A program made the position numbers and the translations under genes. The notes under the pieces are model-generated. The model searched no databases, was not told the DNA's origin, and saw nothing but the letters and a program-made list of their open reading frames with translations. From Rhodococcus coprophilus NBRC 100603 (lineage in GTDB: Bacteria > Actinomycetota > Actinomycetes > Mycobacteriales > Mycobacteriaceae), in the NCBI RefSeq assembly GCF_001895045.1, contig NZ_BDAM01000007.1:124001-188000 (forward strand): DNA of 64,000 nt, given 5' to 3'. Numbering within the stretch: position 1 is the first letter of the stretch; each line of letters opens with the position of its first letter. Shown here piece by piece: positions 8,501 through 17,561 of this stretch.

Positions 8501-8788
8501 TCACTTGCCGTGGCGCAGAACCTTGGTGCGAAGCACCGACTCGTTCAGACCGAGCTGGCGATCCAGCTCTGCAACCGTGGCGGGCGTCGCGCTGATGTCG
8601 ATGACCGCGTAGATGCCTTCGCTCTGCTTCGCGATCTCGAATGCGAGACGACGCTTACCCCACACGTCGACCTTGTCGACCTTGCCGCCTTCTTGGCGAA
8701 CAACATTGAGGAACGTATCCAGCGAGGGAGCAACAGTGCGCTCATCCAGGCTGGGGTCCAGGATGATCATCAATTCGTAATGACGCAT
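8501..8788 (-). CDS. rpsF: 30S ribosomal protein S6
   Basis: 95 residues, starting [16 protein letters not shown] and containing '[21 protein letters not shown]', both S6 hallmarks. It is the first gene of the rpsF-ssb-rpsR-rplI operon. The ribosome site AGGAGGTGAT is close to a full anti-16S match. A leader hairpin upstream (8821-8839) may take part in S6:S18 feedback. Confidence 0.98.
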   Translation of the reverse strand: MRHYELMIILDPSLDERTVAPSLDTFLNVVRQEGGKVDKVDVWGKRRLAFEIAKQSEGIYAVIDISATPATVAELDRQLGLNESVLRTKVLRHGK

Positions 8789-8820
8789 AAGACCTCATCA
8801 CCTCCTATGGACTGTGAACG

Positions 8821-8839
8821 GTCACGGACGATCCGTGAC
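8821..8839 (-). promoter_or_regulatory. Hairpin in the rpsF mRNA leader
   Basis: GTCACGGA and TCCGTGAC form a perfect 8-bp stem with a 3-base loop about 32 bases before the rpsF ATG. Many bacteria have an S6:S18-binding structure in the rpsF leader. This hairpin is in the right place, but the defining CCG-containing bulge cannot be confirmed by eye, so it could be a coincidental stem. Confidence 0.35.
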
Positions 8840-8942
8840 AGGAGGGTCGTTGCGTCAGCAACCCAAGAAGGGTACATGAGCCAGCCCTGACCAGGGAAAT
8901 CGACCACCGCCCCGAACAGAAGATTTGACCTAGGGTGATTCC

Positions 8943-10283
8943 ATGCGCACGAGCCCCAGGACGATCTCGCTCGTCGCGGTGCTGACGTGCGCGGTGGCGC
9001 TCTGGCTCGGATACCTCAACAAGGCCCGCTGTGCAGGTCCACCGTTCGACGAACTCGGTCGCACGATCCGCTTCGAGGACATCAAGGACGCGCACGTCTG
9101 CTATTCCGACATCCAGCAGTTGTGGCTCGGACGTGGCATCAATCTCCACCAGTTCCCCTTCGTCGACGGCAGCATCGACGCGGCCGGGAATCTCGTCGGA
9201 GGCGCCGTCGAATATCCCGTGCTCAGCGGTCTGCTGATGTGGCTGGGCGCCATCGGCGTCCATACCGACGCGGACTTCCTGCTGCAGTCCGCCCTGCTTC
9301 TCGCGCCGTTCGGTCTCCTCACCGCGTGGCTACTCGCGCGCCTCGCGGGATGGGCCGCCCTCGCATGGTCGGCGACACCGCCGCTGGTGCTCTACGCGTT
9401 CCTCAACTGGGAACTTCCGGTCGTCGCGGTCACGGTCCTGGCTATCGCGGTGGTCGGCGTCGAACGCTGGTCGCTGCGCACGCGCGGCGTCCTCGCGGCG
9501 GCGCTCCTCGCAATAGGGTTCTGTCTGAAGATCTATCCCGGCATCTTCGTGCTGCCGTTGATGATCTACGTGTTCACCGGCGGTCGTGCGCCCCGCACGG
9601 TGCGTGACGTTCGCGGCGCGCTTGCGGTGGCCGCGACCGCAGTGGCGACGACGATCGCGATAAACCTTCCCTTCGCTGTCGTCGGCTACGAGGGGTGGCG
9701 CGCGTCGTTCACGTTCCAGCAGAACCGCGCGGCCGACGGGACGAGCAACACGATCTGGTTCTGGGGTCTGCGTCCACTGCTGGGCGGCTACGAGGGCACC
9801 GCTGTGACACCTGAGTTCAACACGGTGGTCGCCTGGGTGTCGCCGCTGCTCATCGCCGCATCGTTCGTTCTCGCCCTGTGGCTCGGCCGGCGGCGGTATC
9901 TCCGCGACGGCGTCTACCCGTGGCTCTCGGTCGGAGCGGCGATGCTGTGCGGCTTCATGCTCTTCCACAAGGTCCACTCGCCTCAGTACACGCTGTGGTT
10001 GTTGCCGCTGCTGGTCCTGCTGCGGGTTCCGTGGCGGCTCGTCGCGGCATATCTCGTCGTCGACCTCGCGATAGGCATCGGTGTCTTCCGCTGGTTCTAC
10101 GCGACCGGGGGTGCGATCGACATCGAACTACCGCTCGTTCTCACCACCATCGGCGTGTGGGGTCGCGCGATACTGTTGGTCGTGCTGTTCTTCGTCTTCC
10201 TGCGCGCACCGCGGCGGCCGCCGCCCGGCATCCCACCCGCGGAGCACGGTCGGGAAGCCCTCGGCACGGAAAGCGTTCGATGA
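8943..10283 (+). CDS. GT87-family integral membrane glycosyltransferase (DUF2029)
   Basis: A 446-residue polytopic membrane protein: an N-terminal signal-anchor-like segment (about 8-25), an acidic extracytoplasmic loop with 'DIKDAHVCYSDIQQLW', then eight or more hydrophobic segments. Motifs such as 'VEYPVLSGLL', 'KIYPGIFVLPL' and 'HKVHSPQYTLWLLPLL' match polyprenyl-phosphate-mannose-dependent mannosyltransferases of mycobacteria. It probably adds a sugar to an envelope glycolipid or lipoglycan outside the membrane. It heads a short operon: the stop overlaps the GNAT start (ATGA). A paralogue lies at 12244-13836. Confidence 0.8.
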   Translation: MRTSPRTISLVAVLTCAVALWLGYLNKARCAGPPFDELGRTIRFEDIKDAHVCYSDIQQLWLGRGINLHQFPFVDGSIDAAGNLVGGAVEYPVLSGLLMWLGAIGVHTDADFLLQSALLLAPFGLLTAWLLARLAGWAALAWSATPPLVLYAFLNWELPVVAVTVLAIAVVGVERWSLRTRGVLAAALLAIGFCLKIYPGIFVLPLMIYVFTGGRAPRTVRDVRGALAVAATAVATTIAINLPFAVVGYEGWRASFTFQQNRAADGTSNTIWFWGLRPLLGGYEGTAVTPEFNTVVAWVSPLLIAASFVLALWLGRRRYLRDGVYPWLSVGAAMLCGFMLFHKVHSPQYTLWLLPLLVLLRVPWRLVAAYLVVDLAIGIGVFRWFYATGGAIDIELPLVLTTIGVWGRAILLVVLFFVFLRAPRRPPPGIPPAEHGREALGTESVR

Positions 10284-10867
10284 GCGACATCTGGTCCGAA
10301 CACCCGCCTCTCGACGGTGCGCGCGTGCGGCTCGATCCCCTGACCGCCGCACATGCGCCCGGGCTGCTGGCCGCCGCCGACGATCCCGAGAACATCTTCC
10401 GCTGGTCGAACGCGGTGATCCGTGACCCCACCGAAGCGGAATCGTTCGTGCGCAGCGCCGTCGACGATCCGGACCGGCAGCCCTACGCGGTGATCGACAA
10501 GGACACCGGCGCCGTCGTGGGCTCCACCTCGTACTACCTGCTCGAACCGGAACACCGGAAACTCACGATCGGGCACACCTGGCTGTCGACAACGGTCCAG
10601 CGCACCCACGTCAACACCGAAGCGAAACTGCTGTTGCTGCGCCGCGCCTTCGGAGACCTCCGTGCGGTACGCGTGGAGTGGCACACCGACGAGTTCAACA
10701 CTCGTTCCCGCGACGCCCTCGCCCGCCTCGGCGCCCACCACGAAGGAATGCTGCGCAAACACCGGCGGCGACGCGACGGCAGCTGGCGGACGACTGCCCT
10801 GTTCTCGATGACGGACGACGAGTGGCCCGCCGCGCGGGTGCGGCTGGAAGCACGGCTGAACCGATGA
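10280..10867 (+). CDS. GNAT family N-acetyltransferase
   Basis: 195 residues of the RimJ/RimL-like GNAT type. It opens 'LDGARVRLDPLTAAHAPGLLAAADD', has the central beta-strand region 'YAVIDKDTGAVVGSTSYY' and the conserved 'VEWHTDEFNTRSRDALARLGAHHEGMLRKH' near the C-terminus. The family transfers an acetyl group from acetyl-CoA to an amine, often a protein N-terminus, amino acid or small molecule. Substrate unknown. Translation is coupled to the upstream GT87 gene by a 4-base overlap. Confidence 0.88.
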   Translation: MSDIWSEHPPLDGARVRLDPLTAAHAPGLLAAADDPENIFRWSNAVIRDPTEAESFVRSAVDDPDRQPYAVIDKDTGAVVGSTSYYLLEPEHRKLTIGHTWLSTTVQRTHVNTEAKLLLLRRAFGDLRAVRVEWHTDEFNTRSRDALARLGAHHEGMLRKHRRRRDGSWRTTALFSMTDDEWPAARVRLEARLNR

Positions 10868-10898
10868 CGTCGTCACCTTCGACCGGCAAGGAGTAGAG

Positions 10899-11288
10899 AT
10901 GGGCAAGGTGGCCTGGGGATTCACATGCTCGATCGACGGCTTCATCGCCGGACCCGGTCACGACATGAGCTGGTTGTCGGCGTCAGAGCCACTTGCCGAG
11001 GGCACGACGGAACGCATGGCCGGAGACGTCGCGGTGATCATCTCGGGCAGGGCGGAGTACGACGCGGGCGACAGGGATGTGCAGATCATCAGTGCCGACA
11101 TCGCCCGGCAGGCGCTCGAGCACGACCTGATCGACGAGTTGCAGGTCTTCGTCGCGCCGGGCGGGCGGCGACTCGACTGGGACCTGATCGACATCTACGA
11201 GGACAGTCCGCGGAGCTTCGGGCGGACGTACCGTCCGAAGGGGCACCGGGTCGCTCGGTCCGAGCAACAATCGGGGAAATCGGGATGA
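10899..11288 (+). pseudogene. RibD C-terminal/dihydrofolate-reductase-like protein with internal deletion
   Basis: 129 residues, whereas relatives have about 180-200. The N-terminus (GFTCSIDGFIAGPGHDMSWL) and the later 'IISADIARQALEHDLIDELQVFVAP' are clear RibD-C/DHFR-like matches. The segment between them, normally about 60-70 residues with the cofactor-binding strands and 'W..P..VVT', is missing at about residue 55, and the 'LLGGG' loop after VFVAP is shortened. The frame is preserved, so it may still be translated, but a working reductase is unlikely. It sits between the GNAT gene and a DUF2752 gene and overlaps the latter by ATGA. Confidence 0.7.
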
Positions 11289-11710
11289 GCGACACCCTGC
11301 GCCCCGCGCTCACGCGCCTGAGAACCCCGGCACTCGTCGCGGCGGGCACGGCGGGCGTGTGCGCGGCAGTCGTGTGGGCCGACCCGACCACTCCGGGCGG
11401 CGTGATCCCACCGTGCCCGACCTACACGATCTTCGGCATCTACTGTCCGGGGTGCGGACTCTCTCGCATGCTGTATTCGCTTGTGCACCTGGATATCCAG
11501 GCCGCGCTGCACTACAACGCCTTGGGCGTGGTGGCGGTGGCGATCGCGGTGGTGGCGTTTGCAGCATGGACGGTCGGCCGCGTGCGAGGCACCACGGGAC
11601 CGCAATGGGGCCGCTCCCGGTGGGCTCCGCGGATCGCGCTGGTGACGATCGCGCTGTGGTTCGTCGTGCGCAACATTCCGGTCGCGCCGTTCACCGCCCT
11701 GCGTATCTGA
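11285..11710 (+). CDS. DUF2752 small membrane protein
   Basis: 141 residues with three hydrophobic stretches (about 18-36, 74-95 and 117-134). Between the first two lies the DUF2752 hallmark 'PCPTYTIFGIYCPGCGLSR', whose CPxC pair is invariant in the family. The function is not established. The start overlaps the previous gene (ATGA), so it belongs to the 8943-11710 operon with the GT87 protein, which suggests an envelope role. Confidence 0.85.
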   Translation: MSDTLRPALTRLRTPALVAAGTAGVCAAVVWADPTTPGGVIPPCPTYTIFGIYCPGCGLSRMLYSLVHLDIQAALHYNALGVVAVAIAVVAFAAWTVGRVRGTTGPQWGRSRWAPRIALVTIALWFVVRNIPVAPFTALRI

Positions 11711-11734
11711 CCTGTCCGAAGCACGGGAGAAACG

Positions 11735-12217
11735 TCATGCCGCGCGTAGCGACGACAGTGCAGCGTGCTGCTCGACGCGGACACGGCGGGGGCTGAGAGC
11801 CATGGCTACCGCCGTCTGTTCGGGATCGAGGCCGACGATCGTGCGGAGGATCAGAATGTCCTGCTGGAGGCGCGTGAGGGGCGCGTCGCGCCGGACCGCG
11901 AAGCGGGTGTCGGCAGTCTCGGCCGCCAGGGAGTACGCAAGACGCAGGAACGGCAGGTCGGCACCGGACGGGGAGGCCAGCGCGGCGAGGATGGAACGGC
12001 ACGCGTCGAGGGCGAGACGATCCGCCTCCGAGAACGGGTGCCCGACGTTGCGCGCCCGCGCCCGGCTGTAGGCCGATACCGCAGGGTGCAGGTCACGAAG
12101 CAGCAGCGGGAGCGCAGCGGCGTCACCGGCTGCGACCGAGCGCGCCAGGTCGCACGCCATGAAGCCCGAGGACGTACCTCCGACACCCAGACCCGATGCT
12201 CGTCCGTCCGTCGTCAC
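11735..12217 (-). CDS. Sigma-70-like protein with divergent region 2
   Basis: 160 residues, GTG start with GAGGGGG just upstream. The C-terminal third resembles sigma region 4 (LTRLQQDILILRTIVGLDPEQTAVAMALSP, a helix-turn-helix ending at the last residue). The N-terminal half has a loose region 2 look (AAGDAAALPLLLRDLHPAVSAYSRARA) but lacks an obvious aromatic-rich promoter-melting segment. It is short for an ECF sigma factor (usually 170-200). No anti-sigma gene is adjacent. It could be a minimal ECF sigma factor or a regulator derived from one. Confidence 0.6.
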   Translation of the reverse strand: MTTDGRASGLGVGGTSSGFMACDLARSVAAGDAAALPLLLRDLHPAVSAYSRARARNVGHPFSEADRLALDACRSILAALASPSGADLPFLRLAYSLAAETADTRFAVRRDAPLTRLQQDILILRTIVGLDPEQTAVAMALSPRRVRVEQHAALSSLRAA

Positions 12218-12243
12218 ACAACCCCCTCACTTCCTCTTCCAGC

Positions 12244-13836
12244 CTAGGACCCCGGGGCGCCAGAAGCCGTAATCCATTCGGATGATTTCGGTTGTCTCAC
12301 CCGCTGATGAGCGGGGCGCAGCCGGTCCGGAAGCCAGGACGGCGGCGTGTCCGGCGCCTGATCGAGGACGCCGCCCACCGGGTCGTCGATGAACCCGTAT
12401 CGGACCGGGTCGGCGGTCGGCCGCCGAATCTGCCACAGCACCGCGGCACACAGTGCCACCACCGCGACGTCACGAAGAAGGACGGTCACGGTGAACCACT
12501 GCTCGGGTAGCCCCTTGTGGGCGGGACCGAGGTAGTAGTACATGCGTGGTACCCACACCAGGGCATCGACAGTCATCCAGGCGAGCAGTGCTCTGCGGTG
12601 GGGAATGGCAAGCACCGCGAGAGGGACGAGCCACAAGGAGTACTGCGGACTCCACACCTTGTTGGTGAGCAGAAACGCCGCGACGACCAGGAAAGCCAAT
12701 TGGGCCAGCCGCGGACGGCGCGGAGCCGTGAGCGCCACCCACCCGATGCCGGCACACGCTGCGGCGAACAGCACGAGTGACACGGTGTTGAGAGTGGACG
12801 GTGCCCAGTCCGGCCACCCGACGAACGAGTGCAGCACGTTGTAGATCGAGTCGGGATCGGCGCCTCGCTCGGAGTTCAAGCGGAAGAACTCCGCCCAGCC
12901 CTTCGGGTACAACAGCATGATCGGCAGATTCACCAGCAGCCATGTCACCGCCGTCGCGCCCGCCGTCCGGTAGAACGCAGGGAGTTTCCCGGTGCGCAGG
13001 CACAGGACGAACAGCGGTCCGAGCAACAGCAGCGGATACAGCTTCGTGGCGGCTCCGAGGCCGAGCAGCACACCCGCGAGGACGGGCCGGCGTCGCGCCC
13101 ACGCAAGCAATCCACCGGCGGCGAACGCAGTGGTCAGCGCATCGAAATTGGTGAAGGCGTGGACGATCACGAGCGGAGAGGCCGCGACGAGCGCAGCATC
13201 CCAGACACGCCGGCCCGCCGACATGGCCGTGGCCCACACGGTCGCGAGCCACGCCAGCGCGAGTCCCCAGGCCACGACATTTAAATAGAGCGCCACCTGA
13301 AGGCCGCCGGGGAGCCAGGGTGTCGCGTCCCATGCCTTCGCGATCCGCATGGACGCGTACTGGTACAGACCCGCGACGACCGGATACTCCATGTACCGGG
13401 TCTGCATCTGCCCGTCGGGGCCCGGTTCCTCCCACGACGTCTTGTAGGGGAATGCGCCTTCACTGAGACGCTCCGCCCCGTACAACGGCACGATGTCCGA
13501 GTAGCACATCGCCACGTACTGGCGATTGTCGCTCCAGTCGAGGCCGAGTTCGCCCGCGGGCCCCATCGGCGCCTGCTGGATGCACGCCGCCTTCGTGAAC
13601 CAGCCGAAGGCGAGAAACACCACCGCGAGCAGAAGCATCGCGCGCACGGGAGTGAAGAAGCGGGCCCGGCCGATCATGGCGTGCCTACCGACGGGACCGC
13701 CGATCAACGTGGTCAGGCGCGACACCATCGGGTCGGTACGACCCGGGGTGTCGCGCCAATCCACCGATCGGCGATCCTCGGCGAGGGGTCCCGGAGACAC
13801 CGGTTCCCGGTTTGTGTGCTCCCCTTCGTCGATCAC
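12244..13836 (-). CDS. GT87-family integral membrane glycosyltransferase (Rv0051-like)
   Basis: A 530-residue polytopic protein with a GTG start 10 bases after the class A PBP gene, the same arrangement as ponA1-Rv0051 in mycobacteria. A cytosolic N-terminus of about 60 residues precedes the first membrane span. Shared features with the 8943 paralogue are 'MEYPVVAGLYQYA', 'ATKLYPLLLLGPLFVL' and 'NKVWSPQYSLWLVPL'. Probably a polyprenyl-phosphate-sugar-dependent transferase acting on envelope glycans. Co-transcription with a peptidoglycan synthase supports a role in wall assembly, but the acceptor is unknown. Confidence 0.82.
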   Translation of the reverse strand: MIDEGEHTNREPVSPGPLAEDRRSVDWRDTPGRTDPMVSRLTTLIGGPVGRHAMIGRARFFTPVRAMLLLAVVFLAFGWFTKAACIQQAPMGPAGELGLDWSDNRQYVAMCYSDIVPLYGAERLSEGAFPYKTSWEEPGPDGQMQTRYMEYPVVAGLYQYASMRIAKAWDATPWLPGGLQVALYLNVVAWGLALAWLATVWATAMSAGRRVWDAALVAASPLVIVHAFTNFDALTTAFAAGGLLAWARRRPVLAGVLLGLGAATKLYPLLLLGPLFVLCLRTGKLPAFYRTAGATAVTWLLVNLPIMLLYPKGWAEFFRLNSERGADPDSIYNVLHSFVGWPDWAPSTLNTVSLVLFAAACAGIGWVALTAPRRPRLAQLAFLVVAAFLLTNKVWSPQYSLWLVPLAVLAIPHRRALLAWMTVDALVWVPRMYYYLGPAHKGLPEQWFTVTVLLRDVAVVALCAAVLWQIRRPTADPVRYGFIDDPVGGVLDQAPDTPPSWLPDRLRPAHQRVRQPKSSEWITASGAPGS

Positions 13837-13845
13837 GCGACCTGT

Positions 13846-16749
13846 TTACCGTGCCGGCGCGAGTTCAGGCCGTAGTTGCTGAATCTGCCCCTGCGCGCCG
13901 GGGATCGTCTGCTGCTCGTTCTGCCCCGGTACACGGTTCTGCGTGGTCTGCTGCGACGGCGAGTTCTCCTCGTCGTTGCCGCTGACCCCGCCGCCGGATT
14001 CTTCCTGTTCCTCTTCCACTCCGGAGTCCGGACGCGACGGCACCGTCGGCCGGGTGGTCTGCGGCGCGACTCCCGGTACCGGAATCGTGACACCCGGGAA
14101 GATCTCCACGTTCTGGGTGGTGATCTCCGGGATCTCCGGAATGGTCGGAATGGTGCGGGTGGTCTCGGGCGCCGTCTTGGTGGGCTTCGCCGTTTCCGAC
14201 ACCGTCCACGAGGGCACACCCGCGACACCCGAGATCGCTCCGGGCTTGGGGAAGGATTCGACCTCGGTGCCCTCGAGCGCACCGTCCATCGTCTCCTTCC
14301 AGATGTCGGACGGAAGCCCGGAGCCGTAGATCATCCCGCCCCAGCTGTTCTCGAGCGGGAGGCCTTCCTCGGTTCCCATCCACACCGCGGTCGAGAGCGA
14401 CGGGGTGTAACCGACCATCCACGCGTCCTTGTTCGAGCCGGTGTCACCGAGCTGCGCCGTACCGGTCTTCGATGCGGACGGACGGCTTCCCGCGAGCGCG
14501 TGCCCGTTGGAGTAGGCGGCGATCGGCATCATCGCGGCGGTGGTGTTGTCGGCGACGACCTCGTCGACCACCTGCTCGCCGACAGGGCTGCCCCGGTCCA
14601 GCAGGACCTCACCCTCGGACGTGACGACCTTCTGCACGAAGTACGGCTCGTGGTACCGGCCGGATGCCGCCAGCGTCGCGTAGGCAGATGCCATGTCGAG
14701 CACACGGGACTGGTACTGGCCCAGCACGATGCCGTAGTTGGGGCCGGCGCCGTTCGGCTCGGTGAGCGTCTCACCGATGCCGGGAACTTCCTTGGGGATG
14801 CCCAGCTTGTGCGCCATATCGGCGATGGCCTGCGGGCCGTCGTCCATCTCGAGCATCATCCGGTAGAAGCTCGTGTTCAGCGATCGCTTGAGCGCCTCGG
14901 CGATGGTGCACTCGCCACACGACTGGCCTTCGACGTTGCCGATCTTGATGCCGTTGACGGTCAGCGGACCGCTGTCGTAAGTCTTGGACAGCGGCACACC
15001 CTGATCGAGGTTCGCGGCGAGACCGAATACCTTGAACGACGAACCCGTCTGCAGGCCCGCATTCGCGAAGTCATACCCGATTCCGTTCTCACCACCGTAA
15101 TAGGCGCGCACGGCTCCGGACCGGGGGTCGACCGAGACGACGGCGGTGCGAAGTTCCTCCGGTTCGCCTTCGAGGGTGTTCCTCACTGCGTCGAGCGTGG
15201 AGGACTGCGCCTTTGCATCGATGGTCGTGGTGATCTCGAGACCGGCGGTGTTGAGCAGGGTCTCGTCGATCCCCTCGGCTGCCAGCTCGCGCAGCACCTG
15301 GCCCTTGATCAAGCCCTCGGGGCCCGAGGACTGATCGCCGTTGTCGAGTTCTGCCAGCGGAACGTATGCCGGGTACTCCATACCTTCGCGGTCGGCGGAG
15401 TTGAGGGTGCCGGCGTCCACCATGCCGTTGAGCACGTAGGTCCAGCGGGACTTCGCGCCCTCGGGATTCTGTTCGGGATCGAGCAGCGACGGCAACTGGA
15501 TGGAGGACGCGAGAACCGCGCCTTCCTCGATGGTCAGTTCGTTGACCGGCTTGCCGAAGTACGCATTCGACGCGGCCGAGATGCCGTACGCACCGCGACC
15601 GAAGTAGATGGTGTTGAGGTATGCGGCGAGGATGTCGTCCTTGGACCACTGGTTCGCCATCTTGACCGAGAGGACGAGTTCCTTCATCTTGCGGGTCAGG
15701 CTGCGCTCGTTGCCGACCAGCGCGGTCTTGACGTACTGCTGCGTGATGGTCGAACCACCGCCTGCGCTCTCACGTCCGAGGATGTTGTCGCGCGCGGCAC
15801 GGATGAAACCGGTCGCGGAGAACCCGGGGTTGGAGTAGAAGTCGCGGTCCTCCGCTGCGAGCACGGCGTTCCGTACGTGCAGTGGGATCTGATCGAGTGC
15901 GACCTCTTTGCGGTTGCCTTCGGGCGGGATCACCTTGGTGATGACGCCGGTTCCGTCGGAGTTGTAGATCGTCGCAGCCTGATTGGTGACGAGCTCACCC
16001 GGGCGCGGCACATCTTGCGCCACGTACGCAAGCATGAAGGCGAGCAACGGTACGAGCATGCCTGCCGCGACCACGCCGTAACCGATACGACGGATGGTGC
16101 GCCAGCGCGTGTTCTTACGGCCACCGCCTCCGCTGCCACCACGACCGCCACCGCCCTTACGGCCGGTGGGAGGCGGCGTCCCGGGAGGACCACCCGCGAC
16201 GGCGGTCGTCGGACGCGAGTCCTGCGCAGAGCGCGACGGCGGGCCGGCGGGGGTCGCCACGCGGCGGGTCGCCGCACCGGGATCGGACGGACCGCCCTGG
16301 GGACCACGAGCCGCATCCTGCGGCGGCCGCTGGGGACCCCTGGCCGGGGACATGCCGCCGGGGGCACCCGGCTGGAACTGCTGCGTGCGCTGCGGAGGGT
16401 TCGCTCCCGGCGGCACCGGACCGGCGCCCGGTCCGCGAGGCGGCTGGGCGTTCGGGTTCTGAGCGTTCGGGTTGGGAGGCACAGGACCGCGACGCGGGGG
16501 ATACGGCTGCCCCTGGGGCGGCCGGCCCTGCTGTGGGTACGGCTGGGGAGGGTACGGCGGACGGCCGCCGGGCTGCGGCGGCTGAGGCTGGCCGGGCCGG
16601 CCCTGGGGGCGCGGCTGAGGCGGCAACGGTCGTCCCTGGGCGGGTCCCCCTTGCGGCGCCGGTCGCTGCTGCGGCGGCGGACCTCCCGGGTTGTCCCGGT
16701 GAGGCGGGTTCGACCTGTTGCCCTCGGGTTCGTTGTCGGGGGAACTCAC
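13846..16749 (-). CDS. ponA1: Class A penicillin-binding protein (PonA1-like)
   Basis: 967 residues from the GTG at 16749, which has GGAG 8 bases upstream. A cytosolic tail of about 200 residues is very rich in Pro, Gly and Gln; then one membrane span, a GT51 transglycosylase (EDRDFYSNPGF with catalytic Glu, GGSTITQQYVK) and a transpeptidase with SxxK (SSFK), SLN and KTG (SKTGTAQ). The C-terminus is Thr/Pro/Gln-rich and disordered. It polymerises and cross-links peptidoglycan outside the membrane. The order ino1-padR-DUF5318-ponA1-GT87 matches mycobacteria, hence the symbol. A shorter paralogue is at 23019-25154. Confidence 0.92.
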   Translation of the reverse strand: MSSPDNEPEGNRSNPPHRDNPGGPPPQQRPAPQGGPAQGRPLPPQPRPQGRPGQPQPPQPGGRPPYPPQPYPQQGRPPQGQPYPPRRGPVPPNPNAQNPNAQPPRGPGAGPVPPGANPPQRTQQFQPGAPGGMSPARGPQRPPQDAARGPQGGPSDPGAATRRVATPAGPPSRSAQDSRPTTAVAGGPPGTPPPTGRKGGGGRGGSGGGGRKNTRWRTIRRIGYGVVAAGMLVPLLAFMLAYVAQDVPRPGELVTNQAATIYNSDGTGVITKVIPPEGNRKEVALDQIPLHVRNAVLAAEDRDFYSNPGFSATGFIRAARDNILGRESAGGGSTITQQYVKTALVGNERSLTRKMKELVLSVKMANQWSKDDILAAYLNTIYFGRGAYGISAASNAYFGKPVNELTIEEGAVLASSIQLPSLLDPEQNPEGAKSRWTYVLNGMVDAGTLNSADREGMEYPAYVPLAELDNGDQSSGPEGLIKGQVLRELAAEGIDETLLNTAGLEITTTIDAKAQSSTLDAVRNTLEGEPEELRTAVVSVDPRSGAVRAYYGGENGIGYDFANAGLQTGSSFKVFGLAANLDQGVPLSKTYDSGPLTVNGIKIGNVEGQSCGECTIAEALKRSLNTSFYRMMLEMDDGPQAIADMAHKLGIPKEVPGIGETLTEPNGAGPNYGIVLGQYQSRVLDMASAYATLAASGRYHEPYFVQKVVTSEGEVLLDRGSPVGEQVVDEVVADNTTAAMMPIAAYSNGHALAGSRPSASKTGTAQLGDTGSNKDAWMVGYTPSLSTAVWMGTEEGLPLENSWGGMIYGSGLPSDIWKETMDGALEGTEVESFPKPGAISGVAGVPSWTVSETAKPTKTAPETTRTIPTIPEIPEITTQNVEIFPGVTIPVPGVAPQTTRPTVPSRPDSGVEEEQEESGGGVSGNDEENSPSQQTTQNRVPGQNEQQTIPGAQGQIQQLRPELAPAR

Positions 16750-16896
16750 GTACTCATCTCCAACTGTTTGCGCGACGGATGGCGCCGCATCTCCGAATGC
16801 CCGTCCGGAGACGGGCACACGACGATTCGATCGTGCTGGCGGTATGCGGGAAGGAACTTCATCGGGCAGCGTTCGCTCACGTCGTCCGGGGCCCGT

Positions 16897-17319
16897 TCAC
16901 TCGCTTGCGGTGCGACGGTCCTGCCCCGTCGACCGGCGACGTGGGCGCTTCGGGGCCGGCTGCGACCCCAGCACGTACGACTGCACCAGGTGATTCCAAC
17001 TACACGTGCGACATACCTCGACCACATGGACCGAGAATTCCTCCTGGCTGGCAGCCAGACGGGTCAGCTCTTCGGGCGTGCGGGCCGACCCGGACACCGG
17101 GCCGAGCTTCTCTCCGAAGACCCACGAGACGAGGGTCACCTGCTCCTTCCGGCAGATCGGGCAGGTGACGTCGCTGCCCAAGCCGTGGAACTTCGCTGCC
17201 CGCAGCAGGTAGGGGCCGGCGTCGCAGACTTCTGCCACCCCTCGCCTCCCCGAATAGACCTCGGCGAGCAGCGACCGACGCTGCAACGCGTAGTCCACCA
17301 CCTGCCGCTGAATTCGCAC
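16897..17319 (-). CDS. DUF5318 zinc-ribbon-like protein (Rv0049-like)
   Basis: 140 residues from the GTG at 17319 (VRIQRQVVDYALQRRSLLAEV), the conserved start of the family. Upstream codons in frame show no conservation. Two Cys pairs, CPIC and CRTC, about 45 residues apart, suggest one zinc site. The basic C-terminus (PKRPRRRS) is variable. It lies between ponA1 and the PadR-ino1 pair as in mycobacteria. Function unknown. Confidence 0.85.
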   Translation of the reverse strand: MRIQRQVVDYALQRRSLLAEVYSGRRGVAEVCDAGPYLLRAAKFHGLGSDVTCPICRKEQVTLVSWVFGEKLGPVSGSARTPEELTRLAASQEEFSVHVVEVCRTCSWNHLVQSYVLGSQPAPKRPRRRSTGQDRRTASE

Positions 17320-17495
17320 GGACCCCAGAGTACGTGCGCCGAGCCGACAGGTGGGTGCGGAGTGGTAACAGCAACCATGGGACGCACGGCGATCTGGGTC
17401 ACGCCGGAGGGCCCGGCGATACACAGACCACGTACGGGAGCCCGTTCCGGGTGTACGGCCTGCTCCCACAATTCCGCCCTAGGCGTATCGTCGTT

Positions 17496-17512
17496 TATAT
17501 CGGCGCGATATA
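17496..17512. promoter_or_regulatory. Candidate PadR operator
   Basis: TATATCG and CGATATA form a perfect inverted repeat with a 3-base spacer, 50 bases before the GTG of the PadR gene. It is strikingly AT-rich for this genome. PadR repressors commonly bind AT-rich palindromes in their own promoters, so autoregulation of padR-ino1 is likely. Inference from position and symmetry. Confidence 0.65.
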
Positions 17513-17561
17513 GTTTTGTGTCGTATCAATCGGTTGGTTCGCTCGGACAAGGAGGTGACTC

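Noticed and set aside
16100-16740. Tandem repeat or CRISPR-like array in the GC-rich ponA1 tail
   Set aside because: The apparent repetition is the Pro/Gly/Gln codon bias of the PBP's disordered cytosolic tail, without regular spacing.
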